DNA of 64,000 nucleotides from Brasenia schreberi (GCA_036023115.1 JAYKKT010000040.1:5491001-5555000), one strand, 5' to 3'. Positions 23,401-34,827 are shown, counted from the first letter of the stretch. Made by a program: numbers and translations. The notes: generated from the letters alone by a model not told the origin.

Positions 23401-24665
23401 TAGTTAATCCTCTTTGGCTTAGAGAGGGCCTAAAATAGCTTGCAGTGGTCCGCTTGTCTGCAAGAAAAAAATGAAGGAAAAAAATCAACTTGCTAGATAT
23501 GCCTGATACAGTCATATAGAATGACATGCCCCGATACATGTTGATAAGTGCCATATTTGTGGTTCAGGGGCTTGGATCCTATCATTCCACGCCCCAATAC
23601 ACTGATTTATTGTATTATTTAGTATGATTCAATGCTATAATTAGAATGTTTCTTTGTAAGCTATATATTGATTGGAAAGAATAGCTAATCTATGGATTCA
23701 GAAAGTGTTGCATCTCACGTGTCTTATGAGTTCTGAGTTAATACCTCAAATATCCATAGACAAGTCAAGGAGCCTTTAGTTGATCTTACTCTTTTTGGTT
23801 TGCTTTTTAAAAAAAAAAAGAAGTTTTGAGTGTGTCTGTGGTGGTCATTGGCTTGTGAGTGACCTGTGATTTGATACCTCGAATATTCATACACAAGGAA
23901 CGTTTAGTTGATGTTATCTTCTTTCCTTTTCTTATGGTGTGTGCATGCGTGCATTTGTGTGTGGTTAAATGATAAGCAGAAAACACTTGCCTTGGCTCTA
24001 TATGCTTTTATCTTTCAGATAGTGTGTTAGCACTTGTATGCAATCCTTATAAGGTGCAAACACTGGCATTAAGCATGAAAAGCTGGTGGATAACTTGTAT
24101 GTGAACCAATTCCATCATTATGGCCCACTGTGGTTTAACCGTCTACATCAATCTATATTGTGGTTGTTTTATGTGTAGGTTCTTTGATGATCTCTTATAA
24201 GTACCTGATATCATGCTCGTCATGCTTAAATCCAATGTTACTTTTTTTCCTTAAAATTGTTAAGCTTTAAGAAGCATAATGTTCTGCCTCCTTTTATACT
24301 TTTACTTCTGCAATTGTTCAGTTAGCTATTAAAGCAAGTTGTTGACATCATCCACATACTGATGTCTCTCTACATGCTGTTTTTGTTTCATTTTTGTGCT
24401 AGATTCCTCAGTCTTTCCTCAGCCCCGAACTTACAAACCACGGAATTCCATTGGGGAGGAATTCTTGAGCAGGTGTAGAGCTTAGCTCTGGCTCCAACTT
24501 TGTACCATGACGATTCTAAATCTAGAGCTTTTCAAAATATGCAGGTTCACAAGAAATGCGAGTCTTGTTGCCAGTGGTGTGGCGAGAAACTTGTACAGGG
24601 TGGGAAATTACATCAAGGATAATGTTGACGACATTCTTTATCCATACCGTCGGCGACCTAAGTAA
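11401..24665 (+). CDS. DUF8204-like plant protein, intact, five exons
   Basis: Exons are 11401-11563, 14245-14414, 14878-14947, 24403-24472 and 24545-24665. All introns are GT-AG and the sum is 594 bases, 197 residues plus stop. The start MGNEEK and the body agree with a conserved plant family of unknown function. Visible features are the cysteine motif [21 protein letters not shown], the conserved block [26 protein letters not shown], and the C-terminal block [20 protein letters not shown] ending in a basic RRRPK tail. No membrane segment or signal peptide is evident. Intron 3 is 9,455 bases long because it contains a 7.6-kb LTR element with a LINE inside it. The intact frame and splice sites suggest it is still functional. 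Family name from memory; function unknown. Confidence 0.88.
11977..12440. mobile_element. Possible degenerate DNA transposon in intron 1
   Basis: The stretch is unusually rich in GGCTCG, GAGCT and CTCGTGAA words and ends with CTCGGCTTGTTCGGCTCATT followed by TACCACCCCTA. This is a word pattern I know from terminal parts of plant non-autonomous DNA transposons. The matching opposite end and a target duplication were not found, so this is tentative. Confidence 0.3.
12981..13081. repeat. 59-bp tandem duplication in intron 1
   Basis: AAATAAGAATGTATTTGTGG followed by a TAGTGATAGTGCCTGTTG core occurs twice, starting at 12981 and 13040, with a few substitutions. It is a simple local duplication inside intron 1. 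Confidence 0.75.
15336..15602 (-). repeat. 3' LTR (internally deleted) of LARD-like element
   Basis: Starts TGTAAATACTTGTCGATATT and ends ATTACATTAACA on the plus strand. Compared with the partner LTR it lacks about 100 bases after CCAAATCTC and lacks a GCACGGGCC palindrome arm near its end. It contains hairpin-forming inverted repeats. Confidence 0.85.
16036..16376. repeat. About 39-bp degenerate tandem repeat
   Basis: The words CAAGCTTTTTAAGG, CAAARCTCAAAACC and TTCAAATCAAA recur with a spacing of about 39-45 bases. In one frame they give a repeating lysine-rich pattern ([13 protein letters not shown]), which I read as a by-product of the repeat, not a protein. Confidence 0.75.
16377..16544. 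repeat. 84-bp perfect tandem duplication
   Basis: GCCCTTAAATATCCTTTAAA begins copies at 16377 and 16461; I see no difference between them, which points to a recent duplication or slippage. Confidence 0.85.
16564..17420. repeat. Nested 260-bp and 200-bp direct repeats
   Basis: A unit starting TCAAAAGGTCTCACAAGG (16564) recurs at 16824, a period of 260. A sub-block CACCTTAATCACAAAGG...GAAGATACC at about 17139 recurs at about 17339, a period of 200. A short duplication, AAACGGAGATCATAATCTC, occurs near 16975 and 17014. All are inside the LARD-like element. Confidence 0.75.
18670..21929 (-). mobile_element. RTE-clade LINE, near full length (copy A)
   Basis: Flanked by a 13-bp target duplication CATCAAAATAAAG (18657-18669 and 21930-21942), with the typical tail (AAC)n on the plus strand, i.e. 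(GTT)n in the element. Reading on the minus strand: an apurinic endonuclease ([22 protein letters not shown]) at 21635-20830, a linker, and a reverse transcriptase ([28 protein letters not shown], catalytic FADD) at 20138-18777. The C-terminal end is [16 protein letters not shown]. The frame is broken in several places, so it is not autonomous now. It lies inside the internal region of the LARD-like element and is therefore younger than it. Confidence 0.92.
22568..22591 (-). other. tRNA-Met primer-binding site of LARD-like element
   Basis: Minus strand reads TAGTATCAGAGCCTCAG directly after the LTR end TATTTACA. The family form TGGTATCAGAGC is complementary to the 3' end of initiator tRNA-Met; one base differs here. 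Confidence 0.75.
22592..22978 (-). repeat. 5' LTR of LARD-like element
   Basis: 387 bases, with TG...CA ends on the minus strand (TGTTAATGTAATAGG...ATTTACA). It contains consecutive perfect or near-perfect hairpins: GCACGGGCC/GGCCCGTGC, GCTGGCC/GGCCAGC and GTTGGG/CCCAAC. Confidence 0.88.
23313..23407 (-). mobile_element. Severely 5'-truncated RTE LINE with 14-bp duplication
   Basis: Only about 95 bases of the RTE 3' end remain (AACAACAACAACTAAGCC, then GATTCTTTGTTTCCACAG). They are flanked by perfect copies of TCCTCTTTGGCTTA at 23299-23312 and 23408-23421. It is in intron 3 of the DUF8204-like gene, beyond the LTR element. The perfect duplication supports a genuine, fairly recent retrotransposition event. 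Confidence 0.88.
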
Positions 24666-25249
24666 TCCTTCCATCTTTTATTGAGTGAATGTACAGCAAA
24701 TAATACCCAAATCCTGATGGTTGGCTTTCTGGATAAGCTGAAAGCTCATCAATCGTATGATGCTGTTTTATCATGCTGCTGCATTTCATCCATATTTGTG
24801 ATCTTAGTGCAATGTTTGTTTAAACTATTCAGTTGGTGACATTTATCTTAAGAAAATTTTTCCAGCACCTGATTCTGATCCTATTTTCTAGTTTGCCTTT
24901 GGGTGCATCTTTTATGGTATGTCAAGATCTGTATTGTAAACCACGCGGTTTAGGTTTCGCCAGTCTTCCTTCTGTATCTTATGTGGATCCATATCACGTA
25001 ACATGAAGAGAACAGAGTGTTTTACGTAGAACGCTGTTTTGAAATTAATACACAAGGTAACGAAATTCTGGCATTTCAATTGTCCACCTCTTCTCATTAA
25101 CGCGATTGGCTAGGGAATGCGATGGTATCCGAAACAAAGTGGCAGGCGCCAAAAGGTTGTAAAGAAGCGCTGCTGGGTATGGCCTTTTAACCCTTAGATG
25201 GACCCTGAGAAGAATCAAGTTCAGGTTTAGATCACCAGCAAAACAAAAA

Positions 25250-25480
25250 CTAACCTTATTCCATACTAAGTCGGGTATCATTGACCTTGTGCCATGTTAA
25301 CATTGAACTCCAAAAGGTCAACATGTTCCATTGTTTCCTTTCTAATACCTTAAGGCCTTTCTTTACGGTTTTGTTCGAGTGTTCTCCATCGAATTTCTCG
25401 GAGCTTCTCACCTGAGCTCCACCCAGACGCCTCTTAAAATTTCCAATCCACCTCGAGTGTGCGACCTTGGTTTACCTTTA
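25250..25480 (-). mobile_element. Diverged RTE-like LINE 3' tail
   Basis: CCTTATTCCATACTAAGTCG followed by TTGTGCCATGTTAACA and TTGTTTCCTTTC is a diverged counterpart of the RTE 3' end (minus orientation). It then continues with a sequence not shared by the other copies, suggesting another RTE subfamily. No target duplication was seen. Confidence 0.5.
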
Positions 25481-25584
25481 GTATCTTAATACCACACACC
25501 AATTAATGTACCTAATTGCTTTGATAAACTTATATTAGCTCCATATGTGGCATCTTCATCATTTTTTCTATCCTTTTGAAGTAG

Positions 25585-25688
<104 letters not shown>

Positions 25689-26777
25689 CATTGTTTTTTA
25701 TAATCAAGTGACCAGATGCCTCGTGTTTGTCTCAAACTTGAAACCCCTTGGTTGTAGTAGTGCACCCTAAGTTTTGAGCCATACCATTCAATTCTGAAAG
25801 GGGTTGGTTCCTACCGTTTCCTTGAAGGTGGATGAAACGATCTGCCGATCATAATTTCTTGCGAGTTCAACTTGAGATATCCAGTCCACCATTAAGGTGA
25901 TCAATGGAAACGATCACACTCGCAACTACAGTATTATGACATTCTTTTTTGTGAGGTACATATGATCGAGAATGGTGGAGATGAAGCCAGTGAGTGATCA
26001 GTATGTTGAACACAAGGAAAAGCTGATTAGAGAGATAAGGTTGTAGCCTAACGGAAAACAGTGTGCTCTTTCCCCGTCATATAGCCAACTGCTTGCTGGA
26101 TGATAATGATATGGCCTATTGCACATTTCATTTTGTTTCCACGAAGATGAGCTAAGCCCAAGGCAAGCGGTTTAGCATAATAGCCCACTAAGGCAAACTC
26201 TTTGGAATAATTTGTTTCGTTGCTACTAATTCATGGCGGTGAAACCTAATTAAAAACATGTGCATGCATGCATGCGTGTACGTACATGTACATGTGCACC
26301 CATCCCCACAAACACGTTGGATATGGATATTTTACAAATTGGCATCCAATCTAGTATTGATTAACATCAACCAACTTGTCATTGATGCCCCGTATTGGAT
26401 AAATTCTCTGATAAGATAAATTGCATATGCTACGCCACATCAGGGGAACAATACATGTAGATATGTAAATACTTGCTCAAGCATATAATTCACAAAACCA
26501 AGGAGAATATCATTTTGTGTTAATATTATTGTTACAATTACAAGGAATGAGGTTACACAATCAGCATTTTCTTTCCCATAAGAAATGGGATTACATAATG
26601 GGCCTTTACAACTGGCTGGAGAGTCTAAAATTACTTGCTCCAACCATCAGTGATCGTGAAAGACAATTTTGAAGCTTATCGGACATAGTATTTCTGTCAA
26701 ACAATCACAACTGAATTCCTCTGTTGAAAAGTGAAATTCACGTAGTGGCTTGGTTGTTGTTGAAAAATTAAATTCTT

Positions 26778-29084
26778 TTATATTAGAATGCGCACCACAG
26801 CAAGACCAAGAGCAGAGGCTGAAACAAGCGTACCGATGCAATATTTGATCAAGTCATACTTAGCTGCTTCCAGTCGAGCTCTTAATGCATGAATTTCCTG
26901 ATTCAATGAAAGTTGACCAGTTACATCATAATAATACGTGTAAATAATGTTATAATATTCTGACATGTTATATTTCAAATTATGTGCAGAATCAAGGAAG
27001 TAATGTTTTAATCTCTCAAGTTTGTTATTCAAGTTGCTTGTCTCTGCATTCTGTTTAGATATATCTTCATGTGTTCGGCTGCATGATATCATTAACTAGA
27101 AATATTAGCACCATCCGATACGAAAACAAGTAAAATATTTCATCTCACAAGAAAACAACAGAGTAAATAAAGCCACTTGCTTCAGTATTGCTTCATCTAT
27201 ATTACTTCATGAACATAACACTAACAAGAGAGCTTCTACTTTAACATCGATTCTCCAATTCAACCTTTCGATACCAACTATTGGACACACAACAAAAGAT
27301 GAACTAACCTCCTTTCAAGATGTAAATCAAGGCGCTGTCCGGCTGTAACCTTGTAAGTTACATCCTTTTTCAAACGCTGGGAAAAGAGAATTAATGACCT
27401 AAATTAGGTTCCTTACAAACCGCAATTCACTGCGACTTTTATCTATATCAATTTGGATATTTTCTATTTCGTGTTGCTGTAGTGAGAAATGATTCTCCTA
27501 CAATAAAACAAAAATATAATCAGCAATGCCATTGCAAAAGACAGCTTCCATGATTCATACGCAAGAATGAAAATGACCATGGAAATGGATAAAGCACATT
27601 ATATAACATCTTCAATAACTACTTGTGATTCAGAAGTAAGCATGATCTTGGAAGGCTTCTAAAGTGTCCTCAATGGTGATCACGAATATATGTAGACAAC
27701 CCCACTTCATGTGGGCAAACGCTTGGTTTTAGTTGGATTCAGAAGCAAGTAGTCAAATAAAGTGGTGTTGTATTATGAAAGAAATTGATTCAGGGCAACT
27801 AAACAGGTATTCAACAGAAGGCCACAAAATGGAACATAAGAGAACATGGTCTGGAAGCTCTGTACTTCAGATTTAAATTTGGATACGTTGGCTTCTTGAA
27901 TCATTTCACTCTACCATAAGCAATTTTAGCAGATAAATATTAAGAGAAATGCAAAGAAACTTTCCCGCATCCATTCCTCCCTATCCCAACTCCAAGTTCA
28001 CCCTCTCTTTTGGTTAATCCCAAGAACATCCTATTTTTCGTCAAAGCCATGTTGTGCTTCTTATGCTTTCAAGAAGCACGAGCAAAAATGCACCCTAAAA
28101 AAATGAGTATAATTAATAGATCAGTTTTTACAGAAAACCAATTTGTTGTCGTATTGTTATGCACATTCTGTTTAACAGAAATGGGCTTTGAGATCATTAA
28201 TAAGAATCATAATTACTTTTTGAAGTTAAGAATGCCACCTTTTTCAAAAGTCAATTCTCAGATCTTATTATGTTCTTCATAGGCATCATTATCGGGTAAC
28301 CTAAAATTTAAGAGATGTACACTTAGAAAATGAGAATATAAAGTTCACACAGAAAACAACTCAAAAGAATACGTTTGTTGTCAAATTTAATGGCTTTGCA
28401 TAATAATACCATAAGTTAAACTTCTCATGTCTGAAATTAAAGCAACAATGCTGTTGATAAGGTCAGGTGAAAGGTAAAGGGCTTTTCTGGGATTAGCCAA
28501 ACGGAGGAATGTATTTGAAGTCGCTAGAAGATGAAGGAGCGATTCGGGAAAACCCAAAAGGAATCATGAAGATGGTGGTAAAACAGAAAAAAGAACCTTC
28601 TGCATTTCCCCTTCAGAGATACAAAATTGAGCCACATTCTCCAAACTGTTGTTTAGAACAGTTGTAATGGCTGCAGTAATCGCTTCGGCTTGTTTCGACG
28701 GCACTCCTTCCCTTCTAGCTCCCTAACCTGATCAATACACATGAAAATAGTCACCAATTTTCTCTACATGCACCAATCTCCAATTTCCCCGAGCATTATG
28801 AGAAAAGAGACATCGCTAGCTCTCTATATGGTAATCTACAGTTTTCACTCACAATTATATAGAAAAGAGGACATCAACGCAATCCATTGAAAGCAAAATT
28901 CTGAATGACAAGAAACGATGAGAAAACTTACCAAAGCCAAAGTATCGACAAGGAACGCCTGCTTCCCCTTTAGCTTCACAGACTGCGAAATCCCACGTTT
29001 CTCAAATCTTGTTTGCCAACCGCTGGAATTCACGAAGTTGGTGGCCGTGAGAGCCCGTTGCAATGCTCTCCTGACGGCAGCCAT
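26778..29084 (-). CDS. FMP32: FMP32-like mitochondrial coiled-coil protein (DUF1640)
   Basis: Exon blocks (minus): 29084-28932, 28722-28597, 27910-27851, 27497-27417, 27376-27309, 27078-26778, summing to 789 bases, 262 residues. A basic, Ser/Thr-containing N-terminus looks like a mitochondrial presequence. Next come the family blocks FLVDTLAL, GVPSKQAEAITAAI, NVSKFKSEVQ, a coiled coil with KVTAGQRLDLHLER, and KQNAETSNL. The C-terminal EIHALRARLEAAKYDLIKYC leads into one membrane helix. The family (FMP32/MCUR1-like, DUF1640) sits in the mitochondrial inner membrane. Oddities: after the third exon the bases are ACCATG, not GT, and the usual junction KLE(R)/EIHAL is separated by about 38 in-frame codons that look like a retained intron. 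Either the gene is decaying or splicing is unusual; expression cannot be judged. Confidence 0.75.
27688..27737 (+). mobile_element. Ancient RTE LINE tail remnant
   Basis: TATGTAGACAACCCCACTTC followed by GTGGGCAAACGCTTGGTTTT corresponds to the RTE terminal TGTAGCCGACCCC...GGGAAAAGGCTTAGTTG. It lies in an intron of the FMP32-like gene. Confidence 0.5.
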
Positions 29085-30770
29085 CCTCTCTACGTTTTCT
29101 CGGCTACCAAGCAGCTAGCAATTGATGACCGATTAACAAATTGGATCTCGTCTCATGGGCAAATAATTTCTCTTCACGAAGCTCCAGATGGAATCAAACA
29201 GGAAATGGCAGAGGAATCATAAATGTGCCTCTCCCTCTCTCTCTCTCTCTTCTTCTTTTTTTTTTTTTTTGAGAGAGACGCCAACCATGCAATCCAGACA
29301 AACACGAATAATGCGCTTCCTTGGTTAATTTCAGGCAATGTTCTTTAACGTTCATTAATTTCTTACTTTATTTTACTAAAAAAACCTGCCGACTCCACTA
29401 GCTGGTTTGTAGGCGCTTATAAATAGGAAATTATTCCTTACCCCAAATTAAATACCCAGTTTTCATTTAAGTACTATCGTTGAGGTTCAACAGAAAAAGA
29501 AAGTACTATTGTTGAGAAAAAATTCAAAACAATAATTGCACCCTGATATGTAGCCGCACAAGCCAGCTTGCGATCTCACGTGCGTCTGTGTGTGTGCGTG
29601 CTACATAAGAATGATGTTTGCAACTCACGACTTCACATCAAAATGACTTGATCCAAATATTCCCCTCCCACTAAATTCACCATCACCATTTCAAACGCAC
29701 ATGTGAGGGCAGATTGTTAAAAGTCAATAGCTACGAGTTTTAGCAAGAGGCGCGTATTGTGACGGAGTCGAGCAAACAATTTCCCTTCTAACACTCTAAG
29801 AGAATCCAGTCATTAACACAAGTACCAAAGCCCGGTATCTCATTTTGCTTTGAATCGTCGTTTCTCAAACACAGATAAACAAGTGGTTTATGTACCTTCC
29901 CCTAGCAAAACCAATAGAGGTTCCCTTATGGTGCCCCTTCCCTCGTTCAAAAAACAAATTGAGGACTTCCGGACGCTGAAGAATTTTCTCATGATGCTTC
30001 GTAAGTAGTTTCACATAAACTATGGAATGTGTTATTTTTATATCCAATTGCATATATTGGTGTGTACCATGAGAAGGTATGACGAGAAGCAGGTTTGTTC
30101 TAAATTGAACGTGCAAACCAGTTGAAGATATTCGTAAAGGGGTTGAAGTACTTTTCAATTAAGGGGCCGTCAACGAAATACTCTGTATTGGTTTGTGGAA
30201 AATGTTCGAAGCCTTTTGTTCATCCACTGAAATGAGAGTTCATAATATTCAGATTGTCTCAGCCTGTTTTCCCATGAAGCATATAATCAAAGTAGCTGCT
30301 AAAATATTGAGAGCATACAATTTCATAAAGCCAACAAAATCAGTTTCTAAGGCCCGCATTTCCACATTAATAATTCTCACCTAATCTATACCATCTAATA
30401 ATTTTGTTATCGTAAAAAATGGAAACCTGTAAGCAACTGCAAAGAACTTCAAGGACCTAAACCACATCCAAATAATCTGTCTTGATCTGAAATTCTGAAT
30501 GATTATCAACCATCGTGGATGCAAGAAGGTGCACAGTGGAACCTGAACAAAGGCAATCAGGCAAGCAAAGAATTAGTGACAGCGAAAAGGTCATATAATC
30601 TTTCTTTAGATTTAAATATTTCCCATGAGGGACCGAACTTCAAAGTGGCTAGCTCTCCTAACATGCAGAACTGGTAAAAGTTCAAGCGACTGACGTGCAG
30701 GAAGAAGCCGCATGTATAGATGAAAAAGACTCAAATAAGAACAGCAGCTGAAAATATTGGCCGTTGGTTC
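29085..30770. other. Region upstream of FMP32-like gene, no gene recognised
   Basis: The first 150 bases are presumably the promoter and leader of the FMP32-like gene, with a CT/T-rich run at 29230-29272. The remainder contains only short open frames with no family resemblance. A minus-strand frame at 29865-30158 is open for 97 codons but I do not recognise it. Confidence 0.45.
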
Positions 30771-31162
30771 TGTTAATGTAATAGGGGCACGGGCCATTAG
30801 GGCCCGTGCAGCCCCTGTTTGAATCAAGGGCGGCTATCATGGCCTTGGCCACCCTGGCAATTTACTGTTGGGAGCCCTGCCCAACAGCTAGTGCTGGCCG
30901 GCCGGCACTAGTGCATTTGCTTGCTCTTTGTTGCTCCTTTTCTCATCCCATGTAAAAAGTGTAAAACGCTATAAATACCTCTTCAATCCATGAATAAATT
31001 ATGTTGTCTTGGCACTGATTTTGACTTGGTTTTGTATGCTTACGCTCTCTTATTTGATATACTTGAAGTTTGGCATCCATACTTGGATTCCGTTTGATTC
31101 TTGGCGACTTGTTAGATTCGATTCGTGAAGCATCAACCTTCGACTATCGACGAATATTTACA
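30771..31162 (+). repeat. 5' LTR of Copia element
   Basis: 392 bases, TGTTAATGTAATAGG...AATATTTACA. It contains hairpins GCACGGGCC/GGCCCGTGC (near 30786) and CTGTTGGG/CCCAACAG (near 30865). A TATAAATACC box near 30971 could be the LTR promoter. Confidence 0.9.
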
Positions 31163-31209
31163 TGGTATAAGAGTCTCGGATTGAAGAAATCGAATGCATT
31201 GAGAAACAT

Positions 31210-34180
31210 GTGTTTACGGCCGACGGAACAAAACTTCAAATCAAGAAAATAAGAAACTTTGAAAAAAGAAAATTTTAAAATTCAAAACGTAAGTTTTATA
31301 CCAAAACTTAATTTAAACTTGCTTTCGGTTGCTCAAATATGTGACAATAATTGTATAGTCACTTTCTCATCCCAACATTGTGTGGTGCAGGATCACCTAT
31401 CGAGGAAGGTGATTGAAGGCCATAGAGAAAGTGGACTATACAAAATGGACTATCTTGTTATGCCAAACTCTGAGTTTTGTAATGTAGCCTAAGATGCTAC
31501 TCTTTGGCATAAAAGACTTGGACACTTGGACTCTCAAAAATTATGTAATATTCCTTTAATGAAAATAATTAGAGAGAAAAAATTTGAATGTAAAGAGTGT
31601 ATCCTTGGAAAAATGCATCATCTTCCTTTTGGAGAAAGAAACTATACCAAACAAAGCTTTTGATTTAATATATTCGGATGTTTAGGGCCTCGCGCCCGTT
31701 GTTTCTAAAGGAAGAGTTCAATACTATGTTATTTTGTTGATGACTTTACTCGTTTTACTTGGATATATCTCTTAAAACATAAATCCGAAGTATTTAAAAA
31801 TTCAAAACCAATTTGGGGCCACCATTAAGATCTTTAGATCAGATTCGGGAAGAGAATATATGTCAAATGAATTCCAAAAATTTATTGAATCAAATGGAAT
31901 TGTTCATCAAAAGTCATGCACTAAAACACCCCAACAAAATGGTTTAGCAGAAAGAAAACAAAGACATATTATTGAGACATGTCGAACTATGTTAATTGCT
32001 AGTAGTGTTCCTAAATGTTTAGGGGCCGAAGCTACTCTTACTGCAGTTTATCTTATAAATAGAATGCCTTCGTCTAATCTTGAGAATACTTCATCTTTTG
32101 AAAAATTATATAATATCCCTCTATACTATGAACGACTTAGAGTTTTTGGATGTAGGTGTTTTATGTATACGGATAAAAATGATAAACTGTCACCTAGAGT
32201 AATTGAATGTGTATTTCTTGGTATGGCATAGACAAGAAGGGTTATAGGTGTTTTGATCCCATAGAAGATAAATTATATGTTTCTAAGGATGTAAAATTTT
32301 TTGAGAATGATGCTTACTACAAGTCTAAACCCTTAGAATATTATGAATCTTCCATATCTCAAGACTTTTTTTGATGTAGAAGAAGATAATGATTGTGACT
32401 CAGTAGGTCATCAAGACAACCCTGTTGAAGATAGCGATACTCCGCATACACCTGTTGATACTTAATCGATTGTTGAACCCTTTCCTTCACATTATACAAG
32501 ACGCACTAGAGAAACCAATGATACCCGTATAGAACCTGATAATACAGGTTTAGAACCTAGAGTCTCAAGACCTCCCCAACGATTTGTATTCTATGAATCT
32601 TTTGAACCCCGACGAAAAAACTTGATTGTCACTCTTCGTCAAGTTAAAGAACCTAGATTCTATCATCAAGCCAAAGGAATTCTAGAATGAAAAGATGCTA
32701 TGAAAGATGAACTCAATGCCCTAGACAAAGCTCAAACATGGATAGTAGCACCCATACCAAAGGATAAGAAAGTTATTGGATGTCGATGGGTCTACAAAAT
32801 CAAAACTCATAGCAATGGTCACATCGAGAGATATAAAGCCAGACTAGTTGCTAAAGGTTATGCTCAAGAATATGGAATTGACTATGATGAAACCTTTGCC
32901 CGAGTAGATAGAATGACCACAATTAGAATTCTCACCATTAGTGCGATTAGGCAATGAAATATATACCAACTTGATGTTAAGAATGCTTTTCTGAATGGTT
33001 ATTTGAATGAAGAAGTTTACATGAGTCATCCTCCTGGTTTCAATGTTCCTCCTGCTCATGCTCTTAAATTGCGAAAAGCTTTGTATGGTTTAAAACATGC
33101 ACCTAAAGCTTGGTTTGATCGTTTTGAAAAATTCATGCATTTACATAACTTTACGACTTGCTATACTGATAATGGCTTGTTTGTACGTAGAACCAAGTCA
33201 GGGGTTGTTATCTTACTTTTGTATGTGGATGATATGATCATCACAGGGAGTGATGAAGCAGGAATTACAAAAGTTAAACTTAGTCTTCATCATGAATTTA
33301 ACATGAAAGATTTGGGTCTTCTAAATTACTTCTTAGGCATTGAAATAACTAAAAACAATTGTGGATACTTTATATCTCAAACAAAATTTGTCAATGATAT
33401 CATTGAAAGATTTGGTCTTACAGATATCAAAATCGTTGACACACCAGAAGTTCTAGGCACCAAGTTAAGATTCACTAACGATAAGAAACTAGTTGATCCC
33501 ACCCCGTATCGACAACCCATAGGTGCTCTTACCTATCTTACTATTACCATCCCAGATATTTCTCATGAAGTCCACACAACAAGCCAATTTCAGCAGGCAC
33601 CAACTTCTGTTCATATGAGTGTTGTTTTATGCATTATTAGATATGTTAGAAATACTGCTAACAAGGGATTCTCTTAATTTCTTCCTCATCTTTTGATTTG
33701 TCTGTATATACGGATGCTGATTGGGGTGGAGATGTCAACGATAGACACTCTACGATTGATTTTTGTATTTTTTTAGGTAAATCTCTTATTTCTTGGAAGT
33801 GCAAAAAGCAACACAAAGTGTCACTCTCATACATTGAAGCTGAATATTAAGCCATGGCTACAACTGCGATGGAGATCTCGTGGATCACAACCATTCTAGT
33901 AGATATGGGAGTTACTTTGCAACGTCTTGCCATCATGTATTGTGACAACAAAAGCACCATGTACATTGCTTCCAATACTACTTTCTATGAGAGGACAAAG
34001 CATATCGATATGGATTGCCACTTCGTTCGTGAAGAATGCCTGAACAAGAAGCTTTCACTGTGTTATGTCATATCTGAGATGCAGTTAGCAGATTTTTTTC
34101 ACCAAGTCCCTTTCAGCTACTCAGTTTCAATTCTTGTTAGACAAAGTCCCTTTCAGCTACTTGGTTTCAATTCTTGTTAG
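31210..34180 (+). pseudogene. Copia pol remnant (integrase, RT, RNase H)
   Basis: Order: the segment after the protease site (FIPKLNLNLLSVAQ), the GAG-pre-integrase zinc motif (WHKRLGHLD...CKECILGK, about 31503-31620), and the integrase core around 31690-32230 (TKTPQQNGLAERKQRHIIE). After a linker comes reverse transcriptase at 32700-33680, with [33 protein letters not shown] and catalytic [14 protein letters not shown]. RNase H follows at 33700-34080 (YCDNKSTMYIA, KHIDMDCHFVRE). Stops and frameshifts occur near 31488, 32231, 32956, 33677 and 33850. A 40-bp tandem duplication lies at 34104-34180. Confidence 0.88.
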
Positions 34181-34219
34181 ACAAACTTTCAGTCTATACC
34201 CCGTAAGTTTGAGGGGGGT

Positions 34220-34611
34220 TGTTAATGTAATAGGGGTACGGGCCATTAGGGCCTGTGCAACCCCTGTTTGAATCAAGGGCCAGGGCTATCATGGCCCTGG
34301 CCACTCTGGCCATTTACCGTTGGGAGCCCTGCCCAACGGCTAGTGCTGGGTGGCCAACACTAGTGCATTTGCTTGCTCTTTGTTGCTCATTTTCTCATCC
34401 CATGTACAAAGTGAAACTCTATAAATACCTCTTCAATCCATGAATAAATTATGGTGTCATGGCACAACTTTTGACTTGGTTTTGTATGCTTTCGCTCTCT
34501 TATTTGATATACTTGAAGTTTGGCATCCATACTTGGATTCCGTTTGATTCTTGGCGACTTGTTAGATTCGATTCGTGAAGCATAACCTTCGACTATCGAC
34601 GAATATTTACA
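34220..34611 (+). repeat. 3' LTR of Copia element
   Basis: 392 bases, same ends as the 5' LTR, with scattered substitutions and small indels between the two, so the insertion is not very recent. Confidence 0.9.
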
Positions 34612-34827
34612 GGTTCCTAGATCCATTAGAAAGCATGAAGGCTATAATGTCTTTTGTACCCAGTAAAATGCACTTGAGCTTCGATGTATATTCCAAAAGC
34701 TTAGAATATTCAAAACCCATGGAAACAGCTAAACCTTTTCATTCCCTAATGTATAGACAAAATTTTATAAGCTGAAAAAAGTTGCGACTTACACTATTTA
34801 AAATTTACAACCTTATAAAATCCACTG
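34612..34827. other. Host sequence between Copia and RTE insertions
   Basis: Joined to the sequence before 30771 it restores an uninterrupted host stretch. On the minus strand there is an open frame (LLEYTSKLKCILLGTKDII...) of about 50 codons that crosses the Copia insertion point. It could be an exon, but I do not recognise it. Confidence 0.35.

Larger units (their letters stand above)
30771..34611 (+). mobile_element. Copia LTR retrotransposon with both LTRs
   Basis: Flanked by the 5-bp duplication GGTTC (30766-30770 and 34612-34616). LTRs are 30771-31162 and 34220-34611. The primer site TGGTATAAGAGTCTCGG begins at 31163. The polypurine tract GAGGGGGG is at 34211-34218. The internal order integrase before reverse transcriptase identifies the Copia superfamily. 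gag and most of the protease are deleted (only the segment after the protease active site remains, from about 31210). The pol frame has several stops and shifts, so it is not autonomous. Confidence 0.92.

Noticed and set aside
28010..28282. 90-codon plus-strand open frame
   Set aside because: It lies within an intron of the FMP32-like gene on the opposite strand, with AT-rich composition and no similarity.
29865..30158. 97-codon minus-strand frame as a possible gene
   Set aside because: No recognised motif, no convincing splice borders or partner exons; left as unassigned sequence.
30612..30827. Minus-strand open frame at the left edge of the Copia element
   Set aside because: It runs from host sequence into the LTR and so is an artefact of the insertion junction.
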